Below are positions 48,601 through 63,600 of a stretch of 64,000 bases of DNA, one piece after another. The DNA is from Bombyx mori (taxonomy: Eukaryota > Arthropoda > Insecta > Lepidoptera > Bombycidae). The DNA lies in NCBI RefSeq assembly GCF_030269925.1, contig NC_085109.1:8246001-8310000 (forward strand), read 5' to 3'. Every line of letters begins with the position of its first letter. Position 1 is the stretch's first letter. The notes under the pieces were generated by a model that was given only the letters and a program-made list of their open reading frames with translations, did not search any database and was not told the origin of the DNA. The translations under genes and the position numbers were made by a program.

Positions 48601-51600
48601 GTCCTCTTCAGGAGTACATTTCATTTAATACTAAACCAAATACTCACCATTCCTATCTGACCCTGAGGACTGATTGAAGGAACACTTGTAATTGTGACTC
48701 TTGAGCCCGCACCTAAAGTGGACAAATAAATAATTCAACAAACTACATAATTTTACAAGCATGCAAGTTTGGTCAAGAGTCTGGTCAATATTCATCATCT
48801 GTATGAAGTTTAAAAAAGACTATACCATTGCATGTCAAAACATACTAACAAAGGACAATAGAAGAACAAACAAACACCTTGGTTTAACTTAATTTCCAGG
48901 AAATTACAAATACTTTTCGAATAAGATACAGTCAATTCAATTTATAATAAAACATTTTTATGGGAAATAAGTTTAGAGTTTAAACCGAATCTTACATATT
49001 AACTTTAATATTTTCTATTAATAGGACTAATTAATTACCGGTGTGATGGTGTGGGTTAACAACGGCGAGCTGCTTGTGCAGCAGCGGTGGGTCGGGAGGC
49101 GGATGGTGCGCGCCGCGCGGCAGACTAGCGGTGGCCGTCGGCATGTACGCACGGTGCCCGCTCTCGCTGCTTCTGTGTGTACTGCTAGGAAATTAATTTT
49201 GTGTTTAAGGGCGAATTATTATTTTAATAAGAAACATATATTCGTAATTAATTATGAAATGCGAAATTAATTTTAACAAAAAGCGCTCACCTGATAAGAA
49301 CTGGCGTGGCGCGGTCGGCAGGACGTAAGGGGGCGGGTGCGGGTGGATCGGGACCGCGATGCGGGAGGGCCGGCGACTGCACACGCACCTCGCCCGTGGC
49401 CTCCGTGCCGCCAATGGGCACCAGCACTGCTGGCACGCGCGCTCCTTGTACTTCACCGCCCCGTTCCGTTTCTTGTTGGGTTTCAAAGACAATCGCGAGC
49501 TTTGCGCTCCTCTCCGATATCATTTTTTTGGGAGGTTTGGTGATTGGTGTTGGAACCGTTGGATGAACTGTAGCGACATTCGATCCGGACTTTGGTGCAG
49601 CTGCAGAGATCACCGGTAGAGTGGTTGGCGGTACGGTTGTGACGGTGGCGAGCGCCAATTTCGGCGTAGACACAGAACAGCCGACAGTTGACGGAATTGC
49701 AGTGTTTTGTTCCAAATTTAAAATTTGACGTTGAGCAACCTCGTCTGCAGAGTTAATGCCTTGTGAACGCGGTATCTTCGCATCAGATGAATGATCTTCT
49801 TTCCTATTATGCTTTTCATCACCACTTTCGATTGACGCGTCCGATAAACTTCTGTCCCTCACTCGCTTTGTTCCACGCGGGGATTTCCTGACGTCCGAAT
49901 TGCTATTTTTATCTAAATTCACTTTCACGGCGTTTTGCCTCGTTGATCGTTTTTTACTGTTTTTAGTTTGAATGTTGTCAGTTTTTAAGATGTCATCAAT
50001 ATCATCTGCAGTCCCTCGTTGAACGTCCTTCTCTTGGAGTCTTCTAGATTTACGCGTATTAAGCGATGGTGATATAAAATCTTCAAGTTTTTCTTCTTTG
50101 TTTGTTTTTTCCGCACATTTAGATTGATCTTTCTGAGAAATGCTTAATGTAGACGTGGCTATCATATTACAATGACCGGATAAAGGACTTTTAATTGTTA
50201 AAATCAATCTAGGTCTACTTTCTACTTTAGCAGGTGCAGTCGCTGACTCATCACCTGAATCCTCATGGAAATCATATACATCGCCCGGCATAGAACAAGT
50301 ACTATTCTTCACTAAATCCTTTATATTTTTATCAACTTTCCCCCTGCCGCGCCCTCGTTTTGTGGTCACTCCTCTCATTGGTTTTGTAATATTTCGGTTT
50401 TGAACTCGGTCTTGCTTTTTATCTGATCTCTTGCCTCTGAGGCTCCTCCCTCCTCTTCTGTTGCTTGAAGGGCTCTTATCTACGAGTGATTCGTGAGAGT
50501 TTTCAGATAAGGTCAGCTTATTTGGAGTCTCTGTTGTCATCTTTTGGAATGACGAATCCGATAGATTTTCTTCTAATTCAGCCTTTCCGTCACATTGAAC
50601 AGTATTTTCATTTTTTATCAAAGTATCAACTTTCACTTCATTTTCATTATTTTCTTTGCACAATGAGTCGACCTTCTTAATTACGGACTCTATGTTGACG
50701 TCTTTAGCACTCCAGGAATCAATTTCATCAGGAGTTTTAATTTCATTGTCATCTTCTATACCAGGCAGTTCTTGGGTTTGAAAAGCATGACTCTCAATTT
50801 TTTCGGATTTCATGTCTTTATTAGTGTTAATATTTTGGAAGCTTGAAATATCTGATTTACACTCACGTTCGGTATTGTCTGTTTCCTCGGGTACAAATTG
50901 TGTAGGATTAGTTTCATTACGAGGAGAAAAAACATTATCAACATCTGGCACTATTTTGTCTTTGATAAGTTTTTGCAGTGAATATTCAACTGTCGGTTTT
51001 TCTTCATTCTCTGCACAATTGAGTGTCAAATCCACATTTTCGTTGTTCTCGGTCCTCAATTTGTCAGCACTACTTAAGCTTGTCGAAAGAACAGTAATCG
51101 TCTTCCCAACATTAATTTCAAGTTTTTTTTCTGGATCATTCATGACTTTGATTTCATTAGTGTTATCTTTCAACAATTCTTCAAAATCAGTCCCACATTT
51201 GCTTTCAGTAATACCAACTACTTCATTGATAGCTTTGGCAAAGCAATCATTTTGTAATAATTCTGATTGTTCTATTTTGTTTTCATTACTTTTTTTGTTA
51301 TCACTTGGTTTAGAAATGTCATCATTATTTTCTATTTTTATTTCTGAATGTAAAGACTCTGGCGAAGTTGCCTTTATTAAGATGGGTGAAATCTTGGTAA
51401 AAGTATTTGATGATGATGATGAATCAACTTTAGTTAGAACTGTAGGAGATTTAACGGAAGCCATAGACAAGACTGATGGCCCTTTGTTTGCTTCTAGTTG
51501 TCTAACGTTACTCAAAGGCAGAGGTGTCATTAATCTTTGAGAACTCACTGCATGTATGACGTTTGACCCTGGCCCACGATTCATTGCGCTGGAGTCTTGA

Positions 51601-54600
51601 ATACTACACATCACAGGTTTTACATTACTTTGAATAATAGACGCTGTTGAATGACTAACACCCGCAACGTGAATTATGGGCGTGCCCCCAAATGATATAT
51701 GACCGAGTTGTTCCGGACTTGCACTTTGATTTTCTCGTTTTTCGTGTAGTTGACTAATTGTATTAATTAAAACTTTGTTGTTTAAATGTAGTGTAGTATT
51801 TAAATTTCCCATATGCATAGAATTTTGCATTGAAATTAAGCGATTCTGAGCCATTATGGTAGGGTTTGAGTTATGTTGTAGATTATTAGGCGATAATATT
51901 ATTTTTGGACTTTCTTTTATGCTTTCTGTTGCATTTTGTTCGAGTTTCTTGCATTCTCCGGGCATAGTTTTAATCGAATTCAACAGTGGGGAACTCACTC
52001 CTAAGCCTTTGTTATGTTGGATCAAATTGTTTACATTGACCTGCTTATTAATTGGAGTCAAAACCGGTGTAACGTGTATTGGTGTAGTCTGCCTATTAAA
52101 AGGCATATTAGGTCCAGGAGCTTGTACTAACACAGAATTATGTCTGTTGGGCGACACAATTGCTCGCGGTCCATGCTGTATATGCATGGTCTGTATCGGA
52201 CTTAACGGCGGTTGTTGCATCCTTACTACAGTTACCTGTCCAGGTGACCGTTGCTGTAAAGCACACGTAGTAGTTATACCAGCAGAATTCAAAGTAGGTG
52301 TAGTACTTAAAATTGCCATGTTGGCTATCCGTGGAGTAGGTGCATTCTCAGCTTGTTGACTATTTTTTGTATTTTGCACAAGAGAATCACATGACATTCT
52401 CGGTGATATTACTATCCCTTGCGGTTTTTGATACAGTATATGAGATTCCGGAATTTTAATGGTAGGAGGCTGTATATTTGAAACTTGAGGTCTGATTATT
52501 TGATTGATGACTTGATACGGTGCGCCAATTCTAGCTGGAGTAATAATAGGTCTGAGAGAATTAGTCACTTGTATATTTTGTGATGAAGAAGCTTTAATTT
52601 GCACTATATTAGCTGTAATATGTGTTGGTTTGCTTTCAGTTTTTTCTCTATTAATCAAAGGATTGGTTTTTATGTTAATGACCGGCGACTCAATCAATTT
52701 ATTATTACTTAGGGCCCAAGATGTGATAACTGGTGTTGCTGTAGATGTCATTACCTGAGTGCAATCCTTTTTAGGAATTGGTACCTTTAAATCAGATTCA
52801 CTTATCTTTACAGTTACACTTTTTTTGGGATCATTTTTTATTTCGCTAACTGATTCAATTTTGCTAGTTATTGTGGTCTTGGATACTTCGTCCTGCTTCA
52901 ACTGCTCGACTGTGACATTCAAAGCTTGACTTGTGGCAATGATATTGACTGGCAGTCTTTCTATTGCGTCTTGCGTAGAATCTTCAACTTCTTCATTATC
53001 TGTATCAATTAGTAATAAATCGTTATCAGAAACTGGGGTATCTGGCTTTGATTCTAATTCACTTGCATTCAAATTCTGAACTGCTTGTCTCATTTCTTCG
53101 GCATCCTCTTCGGGGATGCTTTCGCTGACAATAATTTCAGGGCCGATCTCATTTTTTTGTATCGTTACGTTTTCGGTTGCTTCATAACAGTCTGTGAAAG
53201 AATCTTCTTTTCCACCAAAACTTTCACCTAACAAAGCAGCCACAGCGTCTTCGGTTTCCTCTTGAGATATTATTGCTCTTGGCTTTTCATCAACCTTTTG
53301 ACAGAGGCGATCATTAAGATCAGTACAGATTTCAGACGCCTTTTCTGTTTCGTTTTCTAAATTTGAAATGCTGCGCACAGCGTCACTTGCGTCAGAATTA
53401 TAGGTTGTTTGAAAAATATCTTTCTTAGCATCTGGTGGACTCGATACATTCTGTTCGTGCACTAAAGAAATGTCTTCAACGGTATTCTTAAAGTTTTCTT
53501 CTGTGACCGTTACCTCTGTGTTGACTTCACCGACGCATACCATTTCTTCTAAATCTTTAACTTCAGTCTTGTTGTCATCGATATTGGAATTGTTGGATTT
53601 AGCCTCTCCGATATCTGCTTTTAAAATATTGGGTGGGCTATCAGTTAACAAAGGTAGACTCTGTGATTCTGTCGGTGAATTATTTTCAAATTTATTACTA
53701 GAAACTTCGGTCGGTAATGTCTCCTCTATTGTTTTAGTTTTTGATGGTAAGTCTGCAGTACCTACTTCAATAACATCAGACTTCTCCAGTTTATCGTTTT
53801 TAGTTTCATGAGAAAGGAACACATCTCTACGACTTGTTCGTTCATCCTTGTATCGTTTTTTTTTCTTTTTCTTGTCCCTGTAATCTCTTTTATTTTTTTC
53901 ATGTCTTTCTGATATATCTTTATAGGGGGAGGTCGTTTCATCAACACTATCATTATGAATTCCATGATACTTCTCAGGCTTTGCACGATTCTCTTCGTCT
54001 GCTGTAGAATCCGCAAACAGCCGAGCCTCTATAGCTTTGCTAACTGCATCAACATCTAAGCTATTTTCGTCTTCCTTTACTATGTGTTTTTCCCTGTTAC
54101 GCTTTTTATCTCTTCGGCGTTTTATTTCATCTTTTTCGCTATTTTTCAAGTCAATATTTATAAACGTAGTATCATTTTCCTCAGTCTTACCAAAAGTCGA
54201 ACACTCTTGGGCAGTGAAATCAGTTTTACTAACTTGGTGTACATTTATTTCTTTATCTGATTCATCTGTTAGAGGACCAAATATATCCTCCATTTTACCC
54301 TCTTTTTTTAAATTTATTGTTTCTACACCACCTTCGAAGGAATTGCAATTAGATGATAAGATTTTCTTTTCCTTCTTTGTTTTTTGTTTATCGTCGTGAA
54401 ATTCGTCAATATCAATACTTTCTCGTGTTTTTTCTCTTCGTTTCTCTTTCTTAGTACTATGTCGGCGGATTTTATCGTTATATCTTGCTGAAACTTCTCT
54501 TTCATTTATTACAGAATCATTCTTATCGTTCTTTGGTTCACCGTCAGAGTGTTCGATTTTGTGTTTTCTTTGCTTTTTCTTATGTTTTCTTCGGATTTCG

Positions 54601-57600
54601 GTGAAATTTCTGTTTGGAAGTCGATCTATTGATTCATTTTCGGAAGAGAAGTCAATACAAAGCGATTTCATAACAGAGGATTTAAAATTGCTATCACCTT
54701 CAGAAACATTTTTAATCTTACTGTCATCGCTATCGCTTTTTCCAAAAAGATTTAATAATGTGTTCTTTTTTTCCTTATCAAACTGATCATGTACGTCAAA
54801 ATCATTTCTGTAAGTTGACAGAGAATCAGAGTCTGAAACAAATTCCTTTTTAACATTGTTACGAAAAATAGGACTTTTACTAATACTCCTGTTAGATTTA
54901 TCATCATCAGAGGAATCAGATATGATGCGAGTTCTAGAGTTTTTACGAGACAATTTATTCGATAAATGTGATTCACAGATTGAATCACCCGAAAAATCTT
55001 CGGTTTTCTGTATGTCATTAATAAAGTCTGAAAGGTCAAGTTTAGTATGTTTTTTACTAAATGTTGAATCATCATCAGTTGAATTATCAATTGAGGATTT
55101 GTGATGTCTCTTTCTTTCCAGGTCTGAGTCACTATCTTCATCCCAACTTGACCTTTTCTTTTCTTCTCTTTTGGCTCTACTTTGTTTTAGCTGGCTAAAT
55201 TTAGCTTTAATCTTCTCTTGACGTTTTTCTTCCTCTTGCTTTTGCATATTTTTACATGAACGCGCTTTAACCTTATCATACATAGAGATATACGTTGGGC
55301 CATCATCGACTATGTCAAAAATAGAATGTTTTTTAGGTTCATCATCAGAATCAGAACTATCACTGGTTTGCAAATTTTTGCGATTTTTGCGCCTGTTATC
55401 ATATTTTTCTTCCCTGCTCTTACGATCAATCGACATTCGCTTCTCACGCATGTCTTTCTTTTTATCCTCAGATTTTAATTTTTTATCATCTTTTAATTTA
55501 ATCATTAATTCACAATGTTGTAGAGCATCTTGTTGCATTTGTAATTCTTGAATTTGTTGCAATTGTTGTAATCGCTTTTTTTCTTTCATTTCCCTTCTTA
55601 AAGCTTTCTGTTTTTCGTCCTCTTCGCTCGATCTCAATTGTAATGTAGCGAGAAAGTCTAAGTCATTTTGTAGGCCATCTGGTTTATGATTGTCTGAACA
55701 TTTATCATTTTCATCCTTTGGGCTTTTCTTGTATGGTTTCAAACGATCGCTTTTATTACTTTTAGTCTCATTTTCTTTATGATCGCTACCGTAGTCATCA
55801 ATAAGCTTAACTTGATTTCTTTTTTCATCTTTTGTTTTACCCTCGATAATTTTAGCATAATGACCCTTACTAAATTTGGTCGTTTTGTGTTTATCGCCTT
55901 TTGTGTCTTTTGAATCTCTTCGTTCGGGATGTTTCAAGTCGTTTCTTATTTTCTTTATATCGTCATGTAAAGAATCCAAACTATCTTGTGATGACATTCT
56001 TCTTTTGTTTCCAATATTAGACGGCAAACTCGAACACGAATTCAGACGTTCCTTTTTTTTCGTGTCAAGACTTGGTGAGTCCACTGAATAATGTCTCTGT
56101 TTATCATTATATTCAGTCTTGCATTTTGGAATATCAACACTATGATCTGATTTAGTTTTGCTTTGATGGTCAGAAGAATGCCTGTGATGATCCTTTTCTT
56201 CAGTTTTCACTTTGACAGGAACATCATGTTTATTTTCACATGGTTTGAGTGATGAATCTTTGTCTTGTTCATGTTTGGTAGTGTTATGATCGTTATTTTT
56301 TGACTTTGATTTGGACTCCTCCTTTATATCGTTGATTTCTGCATCCTTGTGTTTAGATGACTCATGCGACGCTCTAGAAGTTGAAGAATCAGTAGAATCT
56401 TTTCGACTGATTTCTCGAGTTGTTTCATCTCGTGAAGACTTCCGGCTTTTGCTTTCAGAATCCTTCTTGAAATCACGTTTCGAATCATCTTTTTTAGATT
56501 TATCATGTCTGTGTCTATCATCCCGTTTGATTTTAAATAAACATTCGTCCGTTGAATCCTTTCTTCTTTCTTTTTCGGATTTCTCTCGCTTCTGGTGATC
56601 ATGCTTAGATTTTTCTTCAGACGGCTTTAAGTGTTTTTCTGCTGTGGCGTCTTCTTTTTTTTCTTTCTGTTTTTCATGATCTTTCTCAACTTTTCTTTCT
56701 AATTTATCGGAACTCGTTTTATCTAGGAGTCCATCTTTGGACTTTTTATCTTTATCATGTTTTTCCTGTCTATGATTTTTGGACTTCTCATGCTCAGACT
56801 TATCTTTTTCTAAACGCTCTCTAGGGGTTTTTGTTTTGTCTCGTTCACTTTTTCCACGATCATCAAAACTTTTTTCATAAGCAACTTTCTTTTCACAATA
56901 TGTTTGCGGTTTTGAATTAGAAATACACTTCTCTTTTTCTATTGATTTTTCTTGAAGGACATTTTTCTCTTTACTTGTTCTATCAAAGAGTATTTTACTA
57001 AAACCATCACATTGGCTTAATTTTTTTTGTAACTCATCAGTGATCTCTTTGCTTGTGTGGTTAGGAATCAATATTTCGGTATTCTTTTCACTATCATTTG
57101 TGGATTGACAAGTGATATTATTATCTTTACTGTTGAATTTTACTATGGATCGATCTTCAGCTCTTTGATAATTAGATTTAAATAATTTTTCTGAACTAGT
57201 TTCCAAAAATTTTAGTATCTGTGATTCTTGATGTTGTTCTATCTGTTTAAGTATCATATCCATTACATCTCTGGCTGTATTGTCTTCTGAAAATGTTGAT
57301 GGCGGAGGATCATCAGGCAATTTTATATCAGAAATATCTACATTCGCACACAAAGAAAATGATTCTTTTTCAATGGAATCTTTTCTCTTGGCAGTTTTAT
57401 CGTGGTCAAAATAATCTAATCTCGTTTTGCACTCTAAACCGATTCCAGAAATAGCTTTATCTGCAATGAATAATTCTGAGCTTTTATTGTCATCACTGCG
57501 CCCAGGTGTGCTAAAAGATAATCTTTTATCCAAACACATGGATGTTTCTTCAGGTGGAATATGTTCAATTAAATCCAGAGGTAATTTATCAATGGGAGGT

Positions 57601-60600
57601 GTCATCGGTCGATGACGCATATCTATTTTGTATTCATTTTCGTTTATTTTATTCAATCGTTCCGGGCGGACGAGTCTGTCAGATGACCGAGCGAGACGAG
57701 GATCAATCGGACGCTCACCGTCTATTTCAACTTCCGTTGGGGAAGGAAGAGATGGCAGAGGAATGTGAGAAGTTACAGAAAGATGAGGCGGATTAGTCGA
57801 ATGTAAACCATGAGTCGGAAAAGGATAACGAAGAGTTCGCGGGGTGACACATTGAGGGCGCGCACGCGGACTTTCCATAGGACTAGGAGCACGCACTACA
57901 CTCTCTAAGCGTTCAGTGTCTTCATCGAAAACAGACCGTTTCGCCAGTAAAGAACGAACTACTTCTGAAGGCTTCACTTCATTGATATCGACTTCGAGGA
58001 GACGATGACGAAATCGAGCACGATCAGGAGCGTCAGCTAGGGCCCTGGAGCCGCTCCATTTCTCGTATTTCTCATCGAGGCTACGAATGCGTTCTTCCAG
58101 CGAAGGCGAGTGCGGCGCGGAGGGGCCACTCGAGGAAGAGGCGGACGGCGGGCGCGGCGGCGAGTCGGGAGCTGGGGCAGACTGCGGGCGCGGCGTTGGT
58201 GGGCACGTGCGCAGGAGCTGCTCCGCGAACTTGGGCAACGGCAAGCTCATCGGCAACGGGGGACGCTCGCGAGGGCCGCGTCGGGGCTCGCACGGCAGCG
58301 CCTCGGGCTCGTCGCGCAGCGGAGTCCCGGCGCGCGACCCGGATCCCTCATGTTTCCGCCTGTGTCGACGCCGACCCGACCACGTGCTCGTACCCACAGA
58401 TCGAGATCCTGAGCGGGATCGACGACTTCGGTGTCGTTCCTGATTGATATTAAATATTAATATTTTTCGACTTTGAAAAATTAGGCAGAGAGTTATGTAG
58501 AAAAGTACAATGAAGATTACGTACGCATTCGATTACGCGTACTATTGTATGTTTACATGAGAAGTTTTATAATTTTTAGCATCAAGTAAAATCCTCTAGT
58601 CTCAAAAGTAACAAACAATATTAAGTACCTTTGAATGTTTCCTTTCTTCCGGGCTTGAGTCTCGGCGGTGCTTCCTGGCGCGATGCGGTGATACGACGAC
58701 TGACTGTAGTCGTTCTTCATAAGGTACATCTTCATTTTGCGGACTGGAAGTTATGTCGTCGTGAACTCTGATGATCAATTGAAAATTAAAAGAATGTTTT
58801 AAATACAACAAGCTACTACTGTCTCGCATACAATCTCAAAATAATATTGAAATTTTAATTATTATGATCACATAAGGAATATATCTAACATTTTAAAATT
58901 TCATTTATGTTTATGTATCTCATGTATTTTAGCGGTGGGCAGCGGCTTGGCTCTGCCCCTGGCATTGCTGAAGTCCATGGGCGACGGTAACCACTCACCA
59001 TCAGGTGGGCCGTATGCCCGTCTGCCTACAAAGGCAATAAAAAAAAAAAAAAAAACTCGTGTATAGCATTTTATTTTTATGGCTAGATTAGGGTTTACTG
59101 AAGCCTACGGACATCCCAACATGATTACTGCCACCCATCCTGAAACACGATAGGTCAAAGTCTCCGGAATGAATAACTACTTCGCGGTAAAAATTTCAGT
59201 ACCTACCCACGAAAGCGAGAAAGTTTCTCAACCTTAGTTTAATTTTTTTTGATTATATATGTATAAGTTACGAAATAATGTGCTCATATTAAAATAATCG
59301 TAAATACCTGTAACGTCGATCTGCCGCGTAGTCGGTGGGGTCGTAGTGGTCCAGAACAGAATATCTAGGTGTTCTAGATGAGCTACGGCCGTAACTCGAT
59401 GCTCTCGACCTTGATCCACAACTGTCGTATCTACGATAATATTTTAATTAGATATAAATTAGGTACATAGTTTATCATAAAGAATCGCTCGGTAAATTTA
59501 AAACAACATGGATAGACAACAACAACCTATGTTGTTGATTTTATTCACTTGTTAAAACCGTTACTGTCAATAACATTTATATACACTTGTTTTTTTTGGC
59601 TCTTAAAGGTTATTCAAATCTCAAAAGAGAAGCAAAAAAGGACCGAACTGATTTTTTTCATTAACAAAAACATCGTACTCACCTAGTAGGTTCATGTCGA
59701 GCGGTTGGCAAATATCGTGTCCCAATCTCGCCGGCCAATCTTTCAGAACCCGCCAATGCCGCTGTTCCTCCATGTTTTTCCAGTTGCTCGTAGAAAGCTT
59801 CCTGCAGACGAAAAATTTCAAGCGTTACAATTACTATTATACCGTTAATTTATCAAAATAATTTTATAATGATCTATAGTATAAACTACGTGCAACTATA
59901 TGGAATTCGTGTTACGAAATCGCGATCGACTGAAAGCAAGCGAATATCCGAACATTAAAAATAAAGAGTTATAGGCACAAAATGAGTGTACCTGACACTC
60001 TCGCGAAGCGTAATCAACGCAAAGCCTCGGCTGTTCAGGCTCGGCAGCGGAGATGGTGGCGGCGACGCGACGCAGTTCCCGCACGGCCGCGCCCGCCGCC
60101 GCCGCCTGCTCGAAGTGCACGAGCGCCGCGCCCGCCGCCCGGTCCACACACACTGACGTCGCCGCGCCGCACCGAGACACCGCCCCTAGCACCTGACACA
60201 TCACGTGCTTTTATAACGAATCCCCATTCGTGACTCGTCTCCTGTCTAAAACTTACAGAAAGCTTTCTTTGCGACCGAAGTCCAATGTGTTTCGTGAGCT
60301 TTGTGCTTGCTTTGATTTTTGTCATACATATTTCGTGCTTTCACGGAACCCACTGGACGAAACGGTGTATCGGATGTTATGTTTAATACTTTCAGCTTTT
60401 TGTTAAATTTATTTCTGCCAATAGTAAGAATCGGAGCGACGCGGCGATAGACAATGGCGGCGCAAGCCCGTAACAACGTAGTTACGTTCTTACAAAAGTG
60501 AATACATATCTACTTAATTGTCAGCATGACATAATTTTCTGCGTAATGAAAACATACCTATTTTTGATAACGCCCAACTATTTGAGTTTTCGCGAACTGC

Positions 60601-63600
60601 AGACGACACGTTTAACACTAGTTTTAAAGTTTATTATCCCGAGTTAATTATTTTGATTTTATAGTTTCTATTATCTCCCACCATAATAATATATTCTCAA
60701 GCCGTAAAATATTCCGAAATTTGGAATACGAATAAATAGAAACATTCATTTGAATTAAAAATGAAAAGTGTGTAACGAAAAACAGCAAGCAGGTCCCGTT
60801 TCAAACATTATTCTGAAATGTTATCATTATTTAAGACAATGAAACAATTATGGCTATTTGCGTAAATATTTATTTCCTTTACTAATGAGCAGCATCACTA
60901 CTGTGTTAGAACATTGATTTCATTAATTACCTACTTCACTTTTATTAATCAACCGTAAGTTTCTAAATGAATTTAATCATAGCCAACTTTATTTCAACCA
61001 TGATGACGTAATCGTTGAATACATAACTTATAACCGATCGATCTTTCTTGTCTGATTAATCCCTTTGGATTTAAACAAAATATAACTACGAGGTTAATAA
61101 ATACAAATAAATAAGTATCATTCAATTATATACGAAACTAAGTATATAAATATTATGTGCCGTTATTTAAAAAACACAGAAGAAAACAGTGAATAATGAA
61201 AAATTTTGTTTTAGCCTCAAAATAGCAACTGAGTCACTAATAATACCTGTTAGTCGCATAATTAATGCAGTCAGGTCAAGATCGTCGAAATACACTGTGT
61301 TCTGGTGGCACTTTACGTTTTAATTCCACGATCATTAGAAAATTAAATTAGAAGCTACGTTTTGCTAAATATGAGGCTTAGATAAAATTTTCTAATTATT
61401 TCTAAATTTTCCACGTTAATAAACTTCAATTATTTTGTGTTGAAGTTATGATGAAGCGCAAATCCTCTTTTTATAGCAAATTCACTAATATTAACAGAAT
61501 TCACTTGTTTTTCATCTGTAAGCTAATTTAAATGAAACAAACACATGACCAAGTTTATCGCCATTAATCACCAAAAAATCACATCCAAATTACTTCACAT
61601 ATTGTGGATTAGAGCCTTTATTGTGCTCACAATACTAAATTTGAAAGTTCAATCTGTCTATTGGTATTTCATAAATAAGATTGCATTATTTTTTTGCCTG
61701 ATAGTATTTATTTTTAATAACATTGTTTCTGGTGATATAATTTGCGCACCCGATAATCATGAAACTAAAAACCATGTACCACATTTTTTACGAATCCCTG
61801 ATAATTCGATTTTATTGGGTTTAACTATACAAATGTAATTACTAATTTATTATAATTATAAATTGTAATAAGATTCACGAAATTCCATATACCTGCTTAT
61901 AAATAAAAATATGGGCGTTTTTGAAAATTAGGGGTTAAAAGTTTTAAGCGAGGTTCGCCACTTTTAAAGGAAAAAGCATGAAATAAAATATTTAAGCTTT
62001 TCATTAAGTTTAGGAAGAAATATCACAAAAGATACATTTAAAATGACTGTAATGTTCCTTCGATATAATATTCTAATACACGCGCGCTAAGCATGAGAGG
62101 GCTTTAAGGTATGTTGGGATGTTTGTTACTGAATCATGCAAAAATGGCTGAATGAATTTGGATGAAATTTCGTGTGTGCGTTTTGGCTGGATCATGATTA
62201 TACGTACCAAGTGATCTACAAATCGATTAATTTAATGGACCAGAGACTTTATCTAGGGGAAAATTTAACTTATTCAATTCATTCTGAATTAGAAATGTAA
62301 CACGCGTGAAATCACTTAGCACCTATGGTGTTGTCATAAAAAAAAGACATCACTTCCACACCGCTGAATTATTACTTTGGAACTGAGTTATTTCATATAT
62401 TTACATTTTCATAAACAATATTGAGCACTTACTTACGTTTTAGCGAAGATTAAACAAAATTAATACTTTTACGACAAGTGAACGAAAACTGTAAAGAATT
62501 CGAAAACCGAAAAATTCGGAAATAATGAAATGAAAACAAAGACGAGATTAAATCGTACAAGTAGTATTAATTGCACTATTGTTTACTTTATTTCTGTGTA
62601 TTGTTCTACACTGAAACCGAAACCCAAGGAAATACCTGATAACATTTTTATTTAAAATTCTATTAACGTATTGTCGTAGGTATGACAAACAAAAGTTTTG
62701 CCGTGTGCATGTGATGAATTAAAAATAAAAAATATAGAAAATATTTACCTGCTTCTCAGTGTGTTCAGTTAATCCATCTACCCACACGCAGGTCGTAGCT
62801 ACAGGTTTTCCAAACCCCAGTTTCACACGGGATCCTCCGACGTACTCGCCATCCATGGCTCGAATTGCTTCTACGACGCTAGATATGGAAGCGTATTGGC
62901 AGAAAGCGTAGCCGGCACCGCCACCGCTTCCTTTTTTTATATCTATTTCAATGATCCGACCGAAGTGCTTAAACTTCTCTCTCAACAATTGTTGGGTAAC
63001 ATCCTTTTCTAAGTTACCAATGAATAACGTTCTAGTAGCCTGAAACAAATGATTCGCAAATTTTGCATTCAAATATACCATTTACACAGCGAATATTCAC
63101 TTTCATTTAATGCTGACAATATATTGAAAATTATTTCTTTTTATAAATATTACTAAATCAAACTGACAACTGACTTTCCGCATTCGTTTTCCCACATTTT
63201 GGTGTTTATTAGTATATTTTTAAATTGTGCATTGATCATAAATAAGATACTGGTTTACAGGTAAATATACAAAATAATTCAAAAACTATAAATATAAAAT
63301 TGTAAAAAGCGTTGTGCAAAGCGTGCCGAAAAAAAAAAAAACAAATGACAATTTTGTTTTGTTGTATTTTAGTTTTATGTTGTGATAAGCAGTCGAGGAG
63401 ATCTAAGTGCTCGTCTGATGTAAAACGGTTACTGGTGCCCAAAGAGACACCACAACATAACATATTCCGCGACTCATATGGCGAATGGCGACAATATCCT
63501 TTATCTTGCAACATAATATCAGTAATTATTTTAAATGGGAACTGGAGATCAGTTAGAAGAGAGTTCAGTAAGAATATTGCTGAAGATATTGCAGTAATAG

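Noticed and set aside
50812..51540. 242-codon plus-strand frame opposite spen, and others at 51856, 53470 and 54037
   Set aside because: They are antisense shadows of the spen giant exon; their Ser/Leu/Phe-rich content mirrors the Lys/Glu/Ser codons on the other strand.
61545..61838. 97-codon plus-strand frame in a spen intron
   Set aside because: It is hydrophobic and AT-rich with no domain or upstream signal, as expected by chance.
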